Shown here piece by piece: positions 21,180-34,154 of a stretch of 64,000 bases of DNA. The notes beneath the pieces were generated by a model, which was not told where the DNA came from, made no database searches, and saw nothing but the letters and a program-made list of their open reading frames with translations. The translations under genes were made by a program, and so were the position numbers. Positions within the stretch are counted from its first letter, which is position 1. The number at the start of each line of letters is the position of its first letter. The DNA is taken from contig BSDZ01000004.1 of assembly GCA_030268105.1 (NCBI GenBank), forward strand, positions 62,001-126,000. Reading direction: 5' to 3'. The stretch comes from Volvox africanus (lineage: Eukaryota; Chlorophyta; Chlorophyceae; Chlamydomonadales; Volvocaceae).

Positions 21180-22003
21180 TGTTGTACCTCTCGTTCGCGT
21201 TTGCTCATAAGTATCTGCACGTCTGGAGACTTTCGACACCGATGCGCGAGCACTTGCAAGTACAGCAAGGCAAGCGAGAGCAAACAGAGACAGCGGAAGA
21301 CTTCAAGACGAAGAGAGATATAACTTACAGTCTTACGGACCAGAATGATGCAATGGACGAAATCGCCGTCAGCGCCGGAAGCAAGCAAACATCACGCGGC
21401 GGTGATTAGCGAAGTTCAGGCTTGGCTCGGGCTAAGTAGAATAATGTATAGAAATAGTAATATAGAACACACGAGTGTTCTCCGGTATCGAATGTCTTGT
21501 CTAGCTTAGCCGTCCTCGCATCTGTTATACTCGCAGCATCGCAATGCCGTACGATTCACATTAGGAGGCCGATCCTAGATGTGACAACCCTACTGCGTCT
21601 AGGCGATGTCTACGCATAACAACGTATAAGCCTTTCCGGCATTCGCATGATGCAAGGGTCCGGATAACGATATCCGGTTGCAGGGCATGTATCGCGACGA
21701 GTGCGGCGCTCTCAACGTGTGCTTAAATGAAGTAATATTATATCAAATAATATTACTTATCGTTTCGTAGCACGAGCATAATGCGCACTTCAATGCTTCG
21801 AGCTTTCATGCATGCTAGGCGGATTTGCCATGGTGCGATGTCGCGATGGATAATGACAACATGCCAAATGCATATATAAATGTATGCGAATACATTTATA
21901 TCATGCAGATTCATTCATATGTAATGCGTTCATCACAAAAGCACTTCGCCTCATAGGATCGCGTCGACCTACGCGTCGGCGGGAAATGAACCGTAGCACA
22001 ACA
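21180..22003 (-). repeat. 3' LTR of X (824 bp)
   Basis: In minus orientation it runs TGTTGTACC...GTAGCACAACA. It is followed by ATTATCCCCCCTCCC, the complement of the polypurine tract (22004-22018). Subtype bases (GACTTTCGACACC, AATAATGTATAGAAATAG) match the 5' LTR at 43334. Confidence 0.95.
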
Positions 22004-22062
22004 ATTATCCCCCCTCCCGTATGCAGCGTCCTCGCTGCATCATACAGCATCGACTGTAGGGG

Positions 22063-25000
22063 TCATTGGGCTTGCGTGGCACGTTTGCGGGCTTCTTCGA
22101 GCAGGGGTTTCATGCCCTGTGAGAAGTTGCGTGCCGGTTCCCATGAGTTGTGCTCGTCGGTATACCCTGTCCACTTAACCAAGTACTCGTGTACTGTTCG
22201 CTTACGTCGGTGTCGGCCCACACGACGCGCGCGATAATCTAACACCCGCTCCACATCGTAAAACTTCTGTTTACCAGCGATCCAGGTCTCGGGAACTGGT
22301 TCGATCGCTGCGGGGGCGTTAGCAGGCTCAGGGACGGGTTCCGTACTACGATACGGACGAACAAGCGATACGTGAAACGTGGGGTGAATGGTCATATCAG
22401 TGGGCAATGCAAGCTCCACAGCCACATTCCCAACCATGCGCACGACAGGATACGGACCAATCCAGCGGGGTAAGAGTTTTCGGGATCCGTCGGCCAAGGA
22501 ACGCAAGTTCTTGGTGCTTAGCAACACGAGTTGCCCTTCCGAAAACGTCACATCCTGCTTAGATTTGTTATAGTATTCCGTCGTTCGTTGCTGCGCCGCG
22601 TCCAAACACGACTTCGCGTCTGTGATTCGGGACATAAAAGACTTGGCAAAAAGTTTAGCAGCAGGCACGTTCACTTCCAACTCACGCCACACGGGTAGCG
22701 CGGGATGAAATCCGTAGTTAAGAAAGAACGGACTTTTGCCTGTAGAGCGGTTAACAGCGTTGTTAAGCGCGAATTCTGCCGCAGTCAAATACGTATCCCA
22801 GACGAGTGGTGTGCGACCAGCATAATTGCGCAACATATCACCCAACGTGCGGTTTGTGCGTTCGGTTTGACCATCAGTCTGCGGGTGATACGCCGTGCTC
22901 AGGTTGACGCGCATGCCAACTAGTTTGCAGAGCGCTTCCCAAAACTTAGACGTGAACTGCCCACCGCGGTCCGAAATCACATTTTTGGGAATCCCGTGTA
23001 ACCGAACCACATTATCGAAAAACAAACGTGCAGTTTGCTCAGCCGTGCAGGATGATGTGCATGGTGCTAGGTGAACCATCTTAGTCAGACGATCGACCAT
23101 TACGAACACCGCATCGTATCCCCCCTCAGTTTTGGGCAGCGCGACTACGAAGTCCATGGAAACACTTTCCCAAGGCGCATCCGGGACAGGCAACGGTTGC
23201 AACAACCCATGGCCCTTACCGGACAAAGCCTTATTGCGCTGGCACAGACTGCATGTCTGTACGAAGTTCGCCGCATCCTTAGCCAAACGAGGCCACCAAA
23301 AGGAACGTTGCACCAAGTCGATCAACCGCTTGCTACCAGGGTGTCCTGCTAACGGGTCCTCATGGAACCGCGCAAGGATGTCGTAGCGTAGCGCGTCGTC
23401 GTTCGGAACGACGATTTGCATAGCTGCACCCTCCGTCCGTAGCCAAAGGCCATTCTGCTTGCGAAGGTTTTCTACATTAGCCGGGTCCGCGAACCAGGCG
23501 TCTGCGCCGTAGGCAACCTTCAACCGCTCCGCGAGGTCCGTCGCGATCGGAACCTCCTCGCTACGCGGCCGCACGACGGGCGCTGCCAAAATTGCAGCGT
23601 GTAGCGACGGATGTCGACTGAGAGCATCGGCAATATTCAATTTACCAGAAATATACTCCCAGGTGCAGTTGAACCTAGCTAGATATTCCATCCACCTAGC
23701 TTGACGGCGGTTCAACGTCGGAACGCTTTGCAAAAACGTTAGGGGCTTGTGGTCAGTCTTTAAAGTAAACGGGCGTCCCTCGAGGTAACAGCGCCATTCC
23801 TTTAAAGCATGCAGCACGGCCAGAAGCTCCTGTTCCCCGGTGGTGTAGCGAATCTCCGCACCAGAAAACTTCTTACTCGTGAAGGCGATCGGTCGCCCTT
23901 CCTGTAACAATACAGCGCCGCTTCCAAATATTGAGGCATCAGACACTACCTCAACACGAAATGGCAACGAGTAATCAGGGAATGCAAGGGTGACATCTTC
24001 GGCAACGATTCGTTTGAGCTCTTCGAATGCCCGCTGGCATTGCGACGTCCACGACTCGAGCGAAACGAAAACGCCTTTGCGAGTTAAGTTAGTAAGCGGG
24101 GCCGCAATCATGGAATATTTTTCAATGAACTTTCGGAAATAATTGGTCAAGCCAAGGAACTTACGCAGCTCCGTGAGGTTCTGAGGCGCGGGCCAATCGC
24201 GAACCACGGCGACCTTCCGCGGGTCCATCTTCACACCGGTGGCCGACACAATGTGGCCCAAATATTCCACCTGAGGCTGCGCCCAAAAGCATTTGGCGCG
24301 TTTAGCAAACAATTGCTCCCGCCTCATAACGTCGAGCACGAGCCGAAGATGCTCCAAGTGCTCCTCGCGCGTCTTAGAATATACCAAGATGTCATCCAGG
24401 TAGCAAACAACGAACCTGTCGATAAACGGCCTAAACATTCGGTCCATAACCGCCTGAAACGTCGCAGGGGCATTAGTCAAACCAAACGATAGGACCGTAT
24501 ACTCAAAGTGACCGAAGGGCGTCCGAAAAGCGGTTTTCGGGATATCAGAGGCAGCGATGCGAATCTGATTGTAGCCCTGTTGTAAGTCAATTGAGGAAAA
24601 ATAAGCCGAGCCCTTCAGCTTATCCAACAGGTCGTCAACGCGTGGCAAAGGGTAGCGATTTTTCACCGTATTCGCATTTAACCCCCGGTAATCGATGCAC
24701 ATGCGCAAGGTCCCATCCTTCTTACCGACAAACAAAATCGGTGCAGAATACGGGGATGTGCTGGGGCGTATCATACCCTTCGCGAGCAAATCCTTCACCT
24801 GGCGCTTCACCTCGTCCAGCTCCAATGGACTCAACCTGTACATTGGCCGGGCCGTAGGCTGCGCTCCAGGCATGAGAGGGATTGTGTGATCAACAGGACG
24901 CATAGGTGGTAGGCCGGGGATATCTTTAAAGACGTCCTCATACTGCGACAGTAGGGCCTCAACCTCAGGATCCGCAGAAATCTGCGCGGTGGTGACACAA

Positions 25001-25212
25001 CAGCTCACCCGCGGCCTTAAAAGCAGTCCGTGGGCACCCTTCCGTAACAAACGGACGGCCTCCTTACGCCCGACTAGCTCTGGTTCGATTCGCGCGGCCA
25101 TTGCGGTCACAGCGAAATTAACCATAGGCACCGCCTCAGTTTCGCCCTCCTTTGGTGTGACATATTCGAACGACAGGAAAGGTACCTTAATCGACAGAGT
25201 ACCCTTGCACAT
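22063..25212 (-). CDS. pol: Pol of X, 3' part: RT to chromodomain (intact frame)
   Basis: The open frame starts at the protease/RT linker ([15 protein letters not shown]) next to the Y insertion and runs without lesion through RT ([10 protein letters not shown]), RNase H (VVSDAS), integrase (HHCC, D-D-E), GPY/F and chromodomain to the stop at 22063. The first half of this pol is at 40720-41631, across the inserted array. Apart from the insertion no damage is visible. Confidence 0.93.
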   Translation of the reverse strand: MCKGTLSIKVPFLSFEYVTPKEGETEAVPMVNFAVTAMAARIEPELVGRKEAVRLLRKGAHGLLLRPRVSCCVTTAQISADPEVEALLSQYEDVFKDIPGLPPMRPVDHTIPLMPGAQPTARPMYRLSPLELDEVKRQVKDLLAKGMIRPSTSPYSAPILFVGKKDGTLRMCIDYRGLNANTVKNRYPLPRVDDLLDKLKGSAYFSSIDLQQGYNQIRIAASDIPKTAFRTPFGHFEYTVLSFGLTNAPATFQAVMDRMFRPFIDRFVVCYLDDILVYSKTREEHLEHLRLVLDVMRREQLFAKRAKCFWAQPQVEYLGHIVSATGVKMDPRKVAVVRDWPAPQNLTELRKFLGLTNYFRKFIEKYSMIAAPLTNLTRKGVFVSLESWTSQCQRAFEELKRIVAEDVTLAFPDYSLPFRVEVVSDASIFGSGAVLLQEGRPIAFTSKKFSGAEIRYTTGEQELLAVLHALKEWRCYLEGRPFTLKTDHKPLTFLQSVPTLNRRQARWMEYLARFNCTWEYISGKLNIADALSRHPSLHAAILAAPVVRPRSEEVPIATDLAERLKVAYGADAWFADPANVENLRKQNGLWLRTEGAAMQIVVPNDDALRYDILARFHEDPLAGHPGSKRLIDLVQRSFWWPRLAKDAANFVQTCSLCQRNKALSGKGHGLLQPLPVPDAPWESVSMDFVVALPKTEGGYDAVFVMVDRLTKMVHLAPCTSSCTAEQTARLFFDNVVRLHGIPKNVISDRGGQFTSKFWEALCKLVGMRVNLSTAYHPQTDGQTERTNRTLGDMLRNYAGRTPLVWDTYLTAAEFALNNAVNRSTGKSPFFLNYGFHPALPVWRELEVNVPAAKLFAKSFMSRITDAKSCLDAAQQRTTEYYNKSKQDVTFSEGQLVLLSTKNLRSLADGSRKLLPRWIGPYPVVRMVGNVAVELALPTDMTIHPTFHVSLVRPYRSTEPVPEPANAPAAIEPVPETWIAGKQKFYDVERVLDYRARRVGRHRRKRTVHEYLVKWTGYTDEHNSWEPARNFSQGMKPLLEEARKRATQAQ

Positions 25213-26036
25213 TGTTGTACCTCTCGTTCGCGTTTGCTCATGAGTATCTGCACGTCTGGAGACTATCGACACCGATGCGCGAGCACTTGCAAGTACAGCA
25301 AGGCAAGCGCGAGCAAACAGAGACAGCGGAAGACTTCAAGACGAAGAGAGATATAACTTACGGTCTTACAGGTCGGAATGATGCAATGGACGAAATCGCC
25401 GTCAGTGCCGGAAGCAAGCAATCATCACGCGGCGGTGATTAGCGAAGTTCAGGCTTAGCTCGGGCTAAGTAGAGTATCGTATAGTAATAGTAATGTAGAA
25501 CACACAAGTGTTCTCCGGTATCGAATGTCTTGTCTAGCTTAGCCGTCCTCGCATCTGTTATACTCGCAGCATCGCAATGCCGTACGATTCACATCAGGAG
25601 GCCGATCCTAGATGTGACAACCCTACTGCGTCTAGGCGATGTCTACGTATAACAACGTATAAGCCTTTCCGGCATTCGCATGATGCAAGGGTCTGGATAA
25701 CGATATCCGGTTGCAGGGCATGTATCGCGACGAGTGCGGCGCTCTCAACGTGTGCTTAAATGAAGTAATATTATATCAGATAATATTACTTATCGTTTTG
25801 TAGCACGAGCATAATGCGCACTTCAATGCTTCGGTTATTCATGCATGCTAGGCGGATTTGCCATGATGCGATGTCGCGATGGATAATGACAACATGCCAA
25901 ATGCATATATAAATGTACACGAATACATTTATATCATGCAGATTCATTCATATGCAATGCGTTCATCACAAAAGCACTTCGCCTCGTAGGATCGCGTCGA
26001 CCTACGCGTCGGCGGGAAATGAACCGTAGCACAACA
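25213..26036 (-). repeat. LTR of unit U2 (824 bp)
   Basis: Minus LTR-A with Y-type bases (GACTATCGACACC, GAGTATCGTATAGTAATAG). It is followed by the complement of the polypurine tract. Confidence 0.95.
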
Positions 26037-26095
26037 ATTATCCCCCCTCCCGTATGCAGCGTCCTCGCTGCATCATACAGCATCGACTGCAGGGG

Positions 26096-29000
26096 TCATT
26101 GGGCTTGTGTGGCACGTTTGCGGGCTTCTTCGAGCAGGGGTTTCATGTCCTGTGAGAAGTTGCGTGCCGGTTCCCATGAGTTGTGCTCGTCGGTATACCC
26201 TGTCCACTTAACCAAGTACTCGTGTACTGTTCGCTTACGTCGGTGTCGGCCCACACGACGCGCGCGATAATCTAACACCCGCTCCACATCGTAAAACTTC
26301 TGTTTACCAGCGATCCAGGTCTCGGGAACTGGTTCGATCGCTGCGGGGGCGTTAGCAGGCTCAGGGACGGGTTCCGTACTACGATACGGACGAACAAGCG
26401 ATACGTGAAACGTGGGGTGAATGGTCATATCAGTGGGCAATGCAAGCTCCACAGCCACATTCCCAACCATGCGCACGACAGGATACGGACCAATCCAGCG
26501 GGGTAAGAGTTTTCGGGATCCGTCGGCCAAGGAACGCAAGTTCTTGGTGCTTAGCAACACGAGTTGCCCTTCCGAAAACGTCACATCCTGCTTAGATTTG
26601 TTATAGTATTCCGTCGTTCGTTGCTGCGCCGCGTCCAAACACGACTTCGCGTCTGTGATTCGGGACATAAAAGACTTGGCAAAAAGTTTAGCAGCAGGCA
26701 CGTTCACTTCCAACTCACGCCACACGGGTAGCGCGGGATGAAATCCGTAGTTAAGAAAGAACGGACTTTTGCCTGTAGAGCGGTTAACAGCGTTGTTAAG
26801 CGCGAATTCTGCCGCAGTCAAATACGTATCCCAGACGAGTGGTGTGCGACCAGCATAATTGCGCAACATATCACCCAACGTGCGGTTTGTGCGTTCGGTT
26901 TGACCATCAGTCTGCGGGTGATACGCTGTGCTCAGGTTGACGCGCATGCCAACTAGTTTGCAGAGCGCTTCCCAAAACTTAGACGTGAACTGTCCACCGC
27001 GGTCCGAGATCACATTTTTGGGAACCCCGTGTAACCGAACCACATTGTCGAAAAACAAACGTGCGGTTTGCTCAGCCGTGCAGGATGATGTGCATGGTGC
27101 TAGGTGAACCATCTTAGTCAGACGATCGACCATTACGAACACCGCATCGTATCCCCCCTCAGTTTTGGGCAGCGTGACTACGAAGTCCATGGAAACACTT
27201 TCCCAAGGCGCATCCGGGACAGGCAACGGTTGCAACAACCCATGGCCCTTACCGGACAAAGCCTTATTGCGCTGGCACAGACTGCATGTCTGTACGAAGT
27301 TCGCCGCATCCTTAGCCAAACGAGGCCACCAAAAGGAACGTTGCACCAAGTCGATCAATCGCTTGCTACCAGGGTGTCCTGCTAACGGGTCCTCGTGGAA
27401 CCGCGCAAGGATGTCGTAGCGTAGCGCGTCGTCGTTCGGAACGACGATTTGCGTAGCTGCACCCTCCGTCCGTAGCCAAAGGCCATTCTGCTTGCGAAGG
27501 TTTTCTACATTAGCCGGGTCCGCGAACCAGGCGTCTGCGCCGTAGGCAACCTTCAACCGCTCCGCGAGGTCCGTCGCGATCGGAACCTCCTCGCTACGCG
27601 GCCGCACGACGGGCGCTGCCAAAATTGCAGCGTGTAGCGACGGATGTCGACTGAGAGCATCGGCAATATTCAATTTACCAGAAATATACTCCCAGGTGCA
27701 GTTGAACCTAGCTAGATATTCCATCCACCTAGCTTGACGGCGGTTCAACGTCGGAACGCTTTGTAAAAACGTTAGGGGCTTATGGTCAGTCTTTAAAGTA
27801 AACGGGCGTCCCTCGAGGTAACAGCGCCATTCCTTTAAAGCATGCAGCACGGCCAGAAGCTCCTGTTCCCCGGTGGTGTAGCGAATCTCCGCACCAGAAA
27901 ACTTCTTACTCGTGAAGGCGATCGGTCGCCCTTCCTGTAACAATACAGCGCCGCTTCCAAATATTGAGGCATCAGACACTACCTCAACACGAAATGGCAA
28001 CGAGTAATCAGGGAATGCAAGGGTGACATCTTCGGCAACGATTCGTTTGAGCTCTTCGAATGCCCGCTGGCATTGCGACGTCCACGACTCGAGCGAAACG
28101 AAAACGCCTTTGCGAGTTAAGTTAGTAAGCGGGGCCGCAATGATGGAATATTTTTCAATGAACTTTCGGAAATAATTGGTCAAGCCAAGGAACTTACGCA
28201 GCTCCGTGAGGTTCTGAGGCGCGGGCCAATCGCGAACCACGGCGACCTTCCGCGGGTCCATCTTCACACCGGTGGCCGACACAATGTGGCCCAAATATTC
28301 CACCTGAGGCTGCGCCCAAAAGCATTTGGCGCGTTTAGCAAACAATTGCTCCCGCCTCATAACGTCGAGCACGAGCCGAAGATGCTCCAAGTGCTCCTCG
28401 CGCGTCTTAGAATATACCAAGATGTCATCCAGGTAGCAAACAACGAACCTGTCGATAAACGGCCTAAACATTCGGTCCATAACCGCCTGAAACGTCGCAG
28501 GGGCATTAGTCAAACCAAACGATAGGACCGTATACTCAAAGTGACCGAAGGGCGTCCGAAAAGCGGTTTTCGGGATATCAGAGGCAGCGATGCGAATCTG
28601 ATTGTAGCCCTGTTGTAAGTCAATTGAGGAAAAATAAGCCGAGCCCTTCAGCTTATCCAACAGGTCGTCAACGCGTGGCAAAGGGTAGCGATTTTTCACC
28701 GTATTCGCATTTAACCCCCGGTAATCGATGCACATGCGCAAGGTCCCATCCTTCTTACCGACAAACAAAATCGGTGCAGAATACGGGGATGTGCTGGGGC
28801 GTATCATACCCTTCGCGAGCAAATCCTTCACCTGGCGCTTCACCTCGTCCAGCTCCAATGGACTCAACCTGTACATTGGCCGGGCCGTAGGCTGCGCTCC
28901 AGGCATGAGAGGGATTGTGTGATCAACAGGACGCATAGGTGGTAGGCCGGGGATATCTTTAAAGACGTCCTCATACTGCGACAGTAGGGCCTCAACCTCA

Positions 29001-29245
29001 GGATCCGCAGAAATCTGCGCGGTGGTGACACAACAGCTCACCCGCGGCCTTAAAAGCAGTCCGTGGGCACCCTTCCGTAACAAACGGACGGCCTCCTTAC
29101 GCCCGACTAGCTCTGGTTCGATTCGCGCGGCCATTGCGGTCACAGCGAAATTAACCATAGGCACCGCCTCAGTTTCGCCCTCCTTTGGTGTGACATGTTC
29201 GAACGACAGGAAAGGTACCTTAATCGACAGAGTACCCTTGCACAT
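26096..29245 (-). CDS. pol: Pol 3' part of unit U2 (no gag or protease, open frame)
   Basis: It has the same segment boundaries as the X 3' pol part: it starts at MCKGTLSIK and ends with the chromodomain. The frame is intact, with YLDD, the RNase H Asp and the integrase residues present. It lacks a promoter LTR in the normal place, gag, protease and the methyltransferase-like part, so it is a recombination by-product and not an element. Confidence 0.88.
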   Translation of the reverse strand: MCKGTLSIKVPFLSFEHVTPKEGETEAVPMVNFAVTAMAARIEPELVGRKEAVRLLRKGAHGLLLRPRVSCCVTTAQISADPEVEALLSQYEDVFKDIPGLPPMRPVDHTIPLMPGAQPTARPMYRLSPLELDEVKRQVKDLLAKGMIRPSTSPYSAPILFVGKKDGTLRMCIDYRGLNANTVKNRYPLPRVDDLLDKLKGSAYFSSIDLQQGYNQIRIAASDIPKTAFRTPFGHFEYTVLSFGLTNAPATFQAVMDRMFRPFIDRFVVCYLDDILVYSKTREEHLEHLRLVLDVMRREQLFAKRAKCFWAQPQVEYLGHIVSATGVKMDPRKVAVVRDWPAPQNLTELRKFLGLTNYFRKFIEKYSIIAAPLTNLTRKGVFVSLESWTSQCQRAFEELKRIVAEDVTLAFPDYSLPFRVEVVSDASIFGSGAVLLQEGRPIAFTSKKFSGAEIRYTTGEQELLAVLHALKEWRCYLEGRPFTLKTDHKPLTFLQSVPTLNRRQARWMEYLARFNCTWEYISGKLNIADALSRHPSLHAAILAAPVVRPRSEEVPIATDLAERLKVAYGADAWFADPANVENLRKQNGLWLRTEGAATQIVVPNDDALRYDILARFHEDPLAGHPGSKRLIDLVQRSFWWPRLAKDAANFVQTCSLCQRNKALSGKGHGLLQPLPVPDAPWESVSMDFVVTLPKTEGGYDAVFVMVDRLTKMVHLAPCTSSCTAEQTARLFFDNVVRLHGVPKNVISDRGGQFTSKFWEALCKLVGMRVNLSTAYHPQTDGQTERTNRTLGDMLRNYAGRTPLVWDTYLTAAEFALNNAVNRSTGKSPFFLNYGFHPALPVWRELEVNVPAAKLFAKSFMSRITDAKSCLDAAQQRTTEYYNKSKQDVTFSEGQLVLLSTKNLRSLADGSRKLLPRWIGPYPVVRMVGNVAVELALPTDMTIHPTFHVSLVRPYRSTEPVPEPANAPAAIEPVPETWIAGKQKFYDVERVLDYRARRVGRHRRKRTVHEYLVKWTGYTDEHNSWEPARNFSQDMKPLLEEARKRATQAQ

Positions 29246-30069
29246 TGTTGTACCTCTCGTTCGCGTTTGCTCATGAGTATCTGCACGTCTGGAGACTATC
29301 GACACCGATGCGCGAGCACTTGCAAGTACAGCAAGGCAAGCGCGAGCAAACAGAGACAGCGGAAGACTTCAAGACGAAGAGAGATATAACTTACGGTCTT
29401 ACAGGTCGGAATGATGCAATGGACGAAATCGCCATCAGCGCCGGAAGCAAGCAATCATCACGCGGCGGTGATTAGCGAAGTTCAGGCTTAGCTCGGGCTA
29501 AGTAGAGTATCGTATAGTAATAGTAATGTAGAACACACAAGTGTTCTCCGGTATCAAATGTCTTATTTAGCTTAGCCGTCCTCGCATCTGTTATACTCGC
29601 AGCATCGCAATGCCGTACGATTCACATCAGGAGGCCGATCCTAGATGTGACAACCCTACTGCGTCTAGGCGATGTCTACGTATAACAACGTATAAGCCTT
29701 TCCGGCATTCGCATGATGCAAGGGTCTGGATAACGATATCCGGTTGCAGGGCATGTATCGCGACGAGTGCGGCGCTCTCAACGTGTGCTTAAATGAAGTA
29801 ATATTATATCAGATAATATTACTTATCGTTTTGTAGCACGAGCATAATGCGCACTTCAATGCTTCGGTTATTCATGCATGCTAGGCGGATTTGCCATGAT
29901 GCGATGTCGCGATGGATAATGACAACATGCCAAATGCATATATAAATGTACACGAATACATTTATATCATGCAGATTCATTCATATGCAATGCGTTCATC
30001 ACAAAAGCACTTCGCCTCGTAGGATCGCGTCGACCTACGCGTCGGCGGGAAATGAACCGTAGCACAACA
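29246..30069 (-). repeat. LTR of unit U3 (824 bp)
   Basis: Minus LTR-A, Y-type. It is preceded by GCACAT and followed by the polypurine tract complement (30070-30084). Confidence 0.95.
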
Positions 30070-30128
30070 ATTATCCCCCCTCCCGTATGCAGCGTCCTCG
30101 CTGCATCATACAGCATCGACTGCAGGGG

Positions 30129-33100
30129 TCATTGGGCTTGTGTGGCACGTTTGCGGGCTTCTTCGAGCAGGGGTTTCATGTCCTGTGAGAAGTTGCGTGC
30201 CGGTTCCCATGAGTTGTGCTCGTCGGTATACCCTGTCCACTTAACCAAGTACTCGTGTACTGTTCGCTTACGTCGGTGTCGGCCCACACGACGCGCGCGA
30301 TAATCTAACACCCGCTCCACATCGTAAAACTTCTGTTTACCAGCGATCCAGGTCTCGGGAACTGGTTCGATCGCTGCGGGGGCGTTAGCAGGCTCAGGGA
30401 CGGGTTCCGTACTACGATACGGACGAACAAGCGATACGTGAAACGTGGGTGAATGGTCATTTCAGTGGGCAATGCAAGCTCCACAGCCACATTCCCAACC
30501 ATGCGCACGACAGGATACGGACCAATCCAGCGGGGTAAGAGTTTTCGGGATCCGTCGGCCAAGGAACGCAAGTTCTTGGTGCTTAGCAACACGAGTTGCC
30601 CTTCCGAAAACGTCACATCCTGCTTAGATTTGTTATAGTATTCCGTCGTTCGTTGCTGCGCCGCGTCCAAACACGACTTCGCGTCTGTGATTCGGGACAT
30701 AAAAGACTTGGCAAAAAGTTTAGCAGCAGGCACGTTCACTTCCAACTCACGCCACACGGGTAGCGCGGGATGAAATCCGTAGTTAAGAAAGAACGGACTT
30801 TTGCCTGTAGAGCGGTTAACAGCGTTGTTAAGCGCGAATTCTGCCGCAGTCAAATACGTATCCCAGACGAGTGGTGTGCGACCAGCATAATTGCGCAACA
30901 TATCACCCAACGTGCGGTTTGTGCGTTCGGTTTGACCATCAGTCTGCGGGTGATACGCCGTGCTCAGGTTGACGCGCATGCCAACTAGTTTGCAGAGCGC
31001 TTCCCAAAACTTAGACGTGAACTGCCCACCGCGGTCCGAAATCACATTTTTGGGAATCCCGTGTAACCGAACCACATTATCGAAAAACAAACGTGCAGTT
31101 TGCTCAGCCGTGCAGGATGATGTGCATGGTGCTAGGTGAACCATCTTAGTCAGACGATCGACCATTACGAACACCGCATCGTATCCCCCCTCAGTTTTGG
31201 GCAGCGCGACTACGAAGTCCATGGAAACACTTTCCCAAGGCGCATCCGGGACAGGCAACGGTTGCAACAACCCATGGCCCTTACCGGACAAAGCCTTATT
31301 GCGCTGGCACAGACTGCATGTCTGTACGAAGTTCGCCGCATCCTTAGCCAAACGAGGCCACCAAAAGGAACGTTGCACCAAGTCGATCAATCGCTTGCTA
31401 CCAGGGTGTCCTGCTAACGGGTCCTCGTGGAACCGCGCAAGGATGTCGTAGCGTAGCGCGTCGTCGTTCGGAACGACGATTTGCGTAGCTGCACCCTCCG
31501 TCCGTAGCCAAAGGCCATTCTGCTTGCGAAGGTTTTCTACATTAGCCGGGTCCGCGAACCAGGCGTCTGCGCCGTAGGCAACCTTCAACCGCTCCGCGAG
31601 GTCCGTCGCGATCGGAACCTCCTCGCTACGCGGCCGCACGACGGGCGCTGCCAAAATTGCAGCGTGTAGCGACGGATGTCGACTGAGAGCATCGGCAATA
31701 TTCAATTTACCAGAAATATACTCCCAGGTGCAGTTGAACCTAGCTAGATATTCCATCCACCTAGCTTGACGGCGGTTCAACGTCGGAACGCTTTGTAAAA
31801 ACGTTAGGGGCTTATGGTCAGTCTTTAAAGTAAACGGGCGTCCCTCGAGGTAACAGCGCCATTCCTTTAAAGCATGCAGCACGGCCAGAAGCTCCTGTTC
31901 CCCGGTGGTGTAGCGAATCTCCGCACCAGAAAACTTCTTACTCGTGAAGGCGATCGGTCGCCCTTCCTGTAACAATACAGCGCCGCTTCCAAATATTGAG
32001 GCATCAGACACTACCTCAACACGAAATGGCAACGAGTAATCAGGGAATGCAAGGGTGACATCTTCGGCAACGATTCGTTTGAGCTCTTCGAATGCCCGCT
32101 GGCATTGCGACGTCCACGACTCGAGCGAAACGAAAACGCCTTTGCGAGTTAAGTTAGTAAGCGGGGCCGCAATGATGGAATATTTTTCAATGAACTTTCG
32201 GAAATAATTGGTCAAGCCAAGGAACTTACGCAGCTCCGTGAGGTTCTGAGGCGCGGGCCAATCCACGGCGACCTTCCGCGGGTCCATCTTCACACCGGTG
32301 GCCGACACAATGTGGCCCAAATATTCCACCTGAGGCTGCGCCCAAAAGCATTTGGCGCGTTTAGCAAACAATTGCTCCCGCCTCATAACGTCGAGCACGA
32401 GCCGAAGATGCTCCAAGTGCTCCTCGCGCGTCTTAGAATATACCAAGATGTCATCCAGGTAGCAAACAACGAACCTGTCGATAAACGGCCTAAACATTCG
32501 GTCCATAACCGCCTGAAACGTCGCAGGGGCATTAGTCAAACCAAACGATAGGACCGTATACTCAAAGTGACCGAAGGGCGTCCGAAAAGCGGTTTTCGGG
32601 ATATCAGAGGCAGCGATGCGAATCTGATTGTAGCCCTGTTGTAAGTCAATTGAGGAAAAATAAGCCGAGCCCTTCAGCTTATCCAACAGGTCGTCAACGC
32701 GTGGCAAAGGGTAGCGATTTTTCACCGTATTCGCATTTAACCCCCGGTAATCGATGCACATGCGCAAGGTCCCATCCTTCTTACCGACAAACAAAATCGG
32801 TGCAGAATACGGGGATGTGCTGGGGCGTATCATACCCTTCGCGAGCAAATCCTTCACCTGGCGCTTCACCTCGTCCAGCTCCAATGGACTCAACCTGTAC
32901 ATTGGCCGGGCCGTAGGCTGCGCTCCAGGCATGAGAGGGATTGTGTGATCAACAGGACGCATAGGTGGTAGGCCGGGGATATCTTTAAAGACGTCCTCAT
33001 ACTGCGACAGTAGGGCCTCAACCTCAGGATCCGCAGAAATCTGCGCGGTGGTGACACAACAGCTCACCCGCGGCCTTAAAAGCAGTCCGTGGGCACCCTT

Positions 33101-33271
33101 CCGTAACAAACGGACGGCCTCCTTACGCCCGACTAGCTCTGGTTCGATTCGCGCGGCCATTGCGGTCACAGCGAAATTAACCATAGGCACCGCCTCAGTT
33201 TCGCCCTCCTTTGGTGTGACATGTTCGAACGACAGGAAAGGTACCTTAATCGACAGAGTACCCTTGCACAT
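30129..33271 (-). pseudogene. pol: Pol 3' part of unit U3, frameshifted mosaic
   Basis: Same segment as in U2, with two lesions. A 1-nt loss in a G run near 30450 shifts the frame before the chromodomain; Y has the same lesion. A private 6-nt loss near 32264 removes Val-Arg from the RT connection. The left end therefore matches Y, while GACATGTTCG near 33220 matches U2, so the unit looks like a crossover product. YLDD is present. Confidence 0.9.
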
Positions 33272-34095
33272 TGTTGTACCTCTCGTTCGCGTTTGCTCAT
33301 GAGTATCTGCACGTCTGGAGACTATCGACACCGATGCGCGAGCACTTGCAAGTACAGCAAGGCAAGCGCGAGCAAACAGAGACAGCGGAAGACTTCAAGA
33401 CGAAGAGAGATATAACTTACGGTCTTACAGGTCGGAATGATGCAATGGACGAAATCGCCATCAGCGCCGGAAGCAAGCAATCATCACGCGGCGGTGATTA
33501 GCGAAGTTCAGGCTTAGCTCGGGCTAAGTAGAGTATCGTATAGTAATAGTAATGTAGAACACACAAGTGTTCTCCGGTATCAAATGTCTTATTTAGCTTA
33601 GCCGTCCTCGCATCTGTTATACTCGCAGCATCGCAATGCCGTACGATTCACATCAGGAGGCCGATCCTAGATGTGACAACCCTACTGCGTCTAGGCGATG
33701 TCTACGTATAACAACGTATAAGCCTTTCCGGCATTCGCATGATGCAAGGGTCTGGATAACGATATCCGGTTGCAGGGCATGTATCGCGACGAGTGCGGCG
33801 CTCTCAACGTGTGCTTAAATGAAGTAATATTATATCAGATAATATTACTTATCGTTTTGTAGCACGAGCATAATGCGCACTTCAATGCTTCGGTTATTCA
33901 TGCATGCTAGGCGGATTTGCCATGATGCGATGTCGCGATGGATAATGACAACATGCCAAATGCATATATAAATGTACACGAATACATTTATATCATGCAG
34001 ATTCATTCATATGCAATGCGTTCATCACAAAAGCACTTCGCCTCGTAGGATCGCGTCGACCTACGCGTCGGCGGGAAATGAACCGTAGCACAACA
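33272..34095 (-). repeat. 3' LTR of Y (824 bp)
   Basis: Minus LTR-A, Y-type. It is followed by the polypurine tract complement (34096-34110) and the hairpin ATGCAGC / GCTGCAT at 34113-34132. Confidence 0.95.
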
Positions 34096-34154
34096 ATTAT
34101 CCCCCCTCCCGTATGCAGCGTCCTCGCTGCATCATACAGCATCGACTGCAGGGG

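Noticed and set aside
21180..22003. Small plus-strand ORFs recurring in every LTR-A copy (e.g. the frame with [14 protein letters not shown])
   Set aside because: They lie antisense inside the LTR, vary in length between copies and end at different stops. No sign of protein-level conservation.
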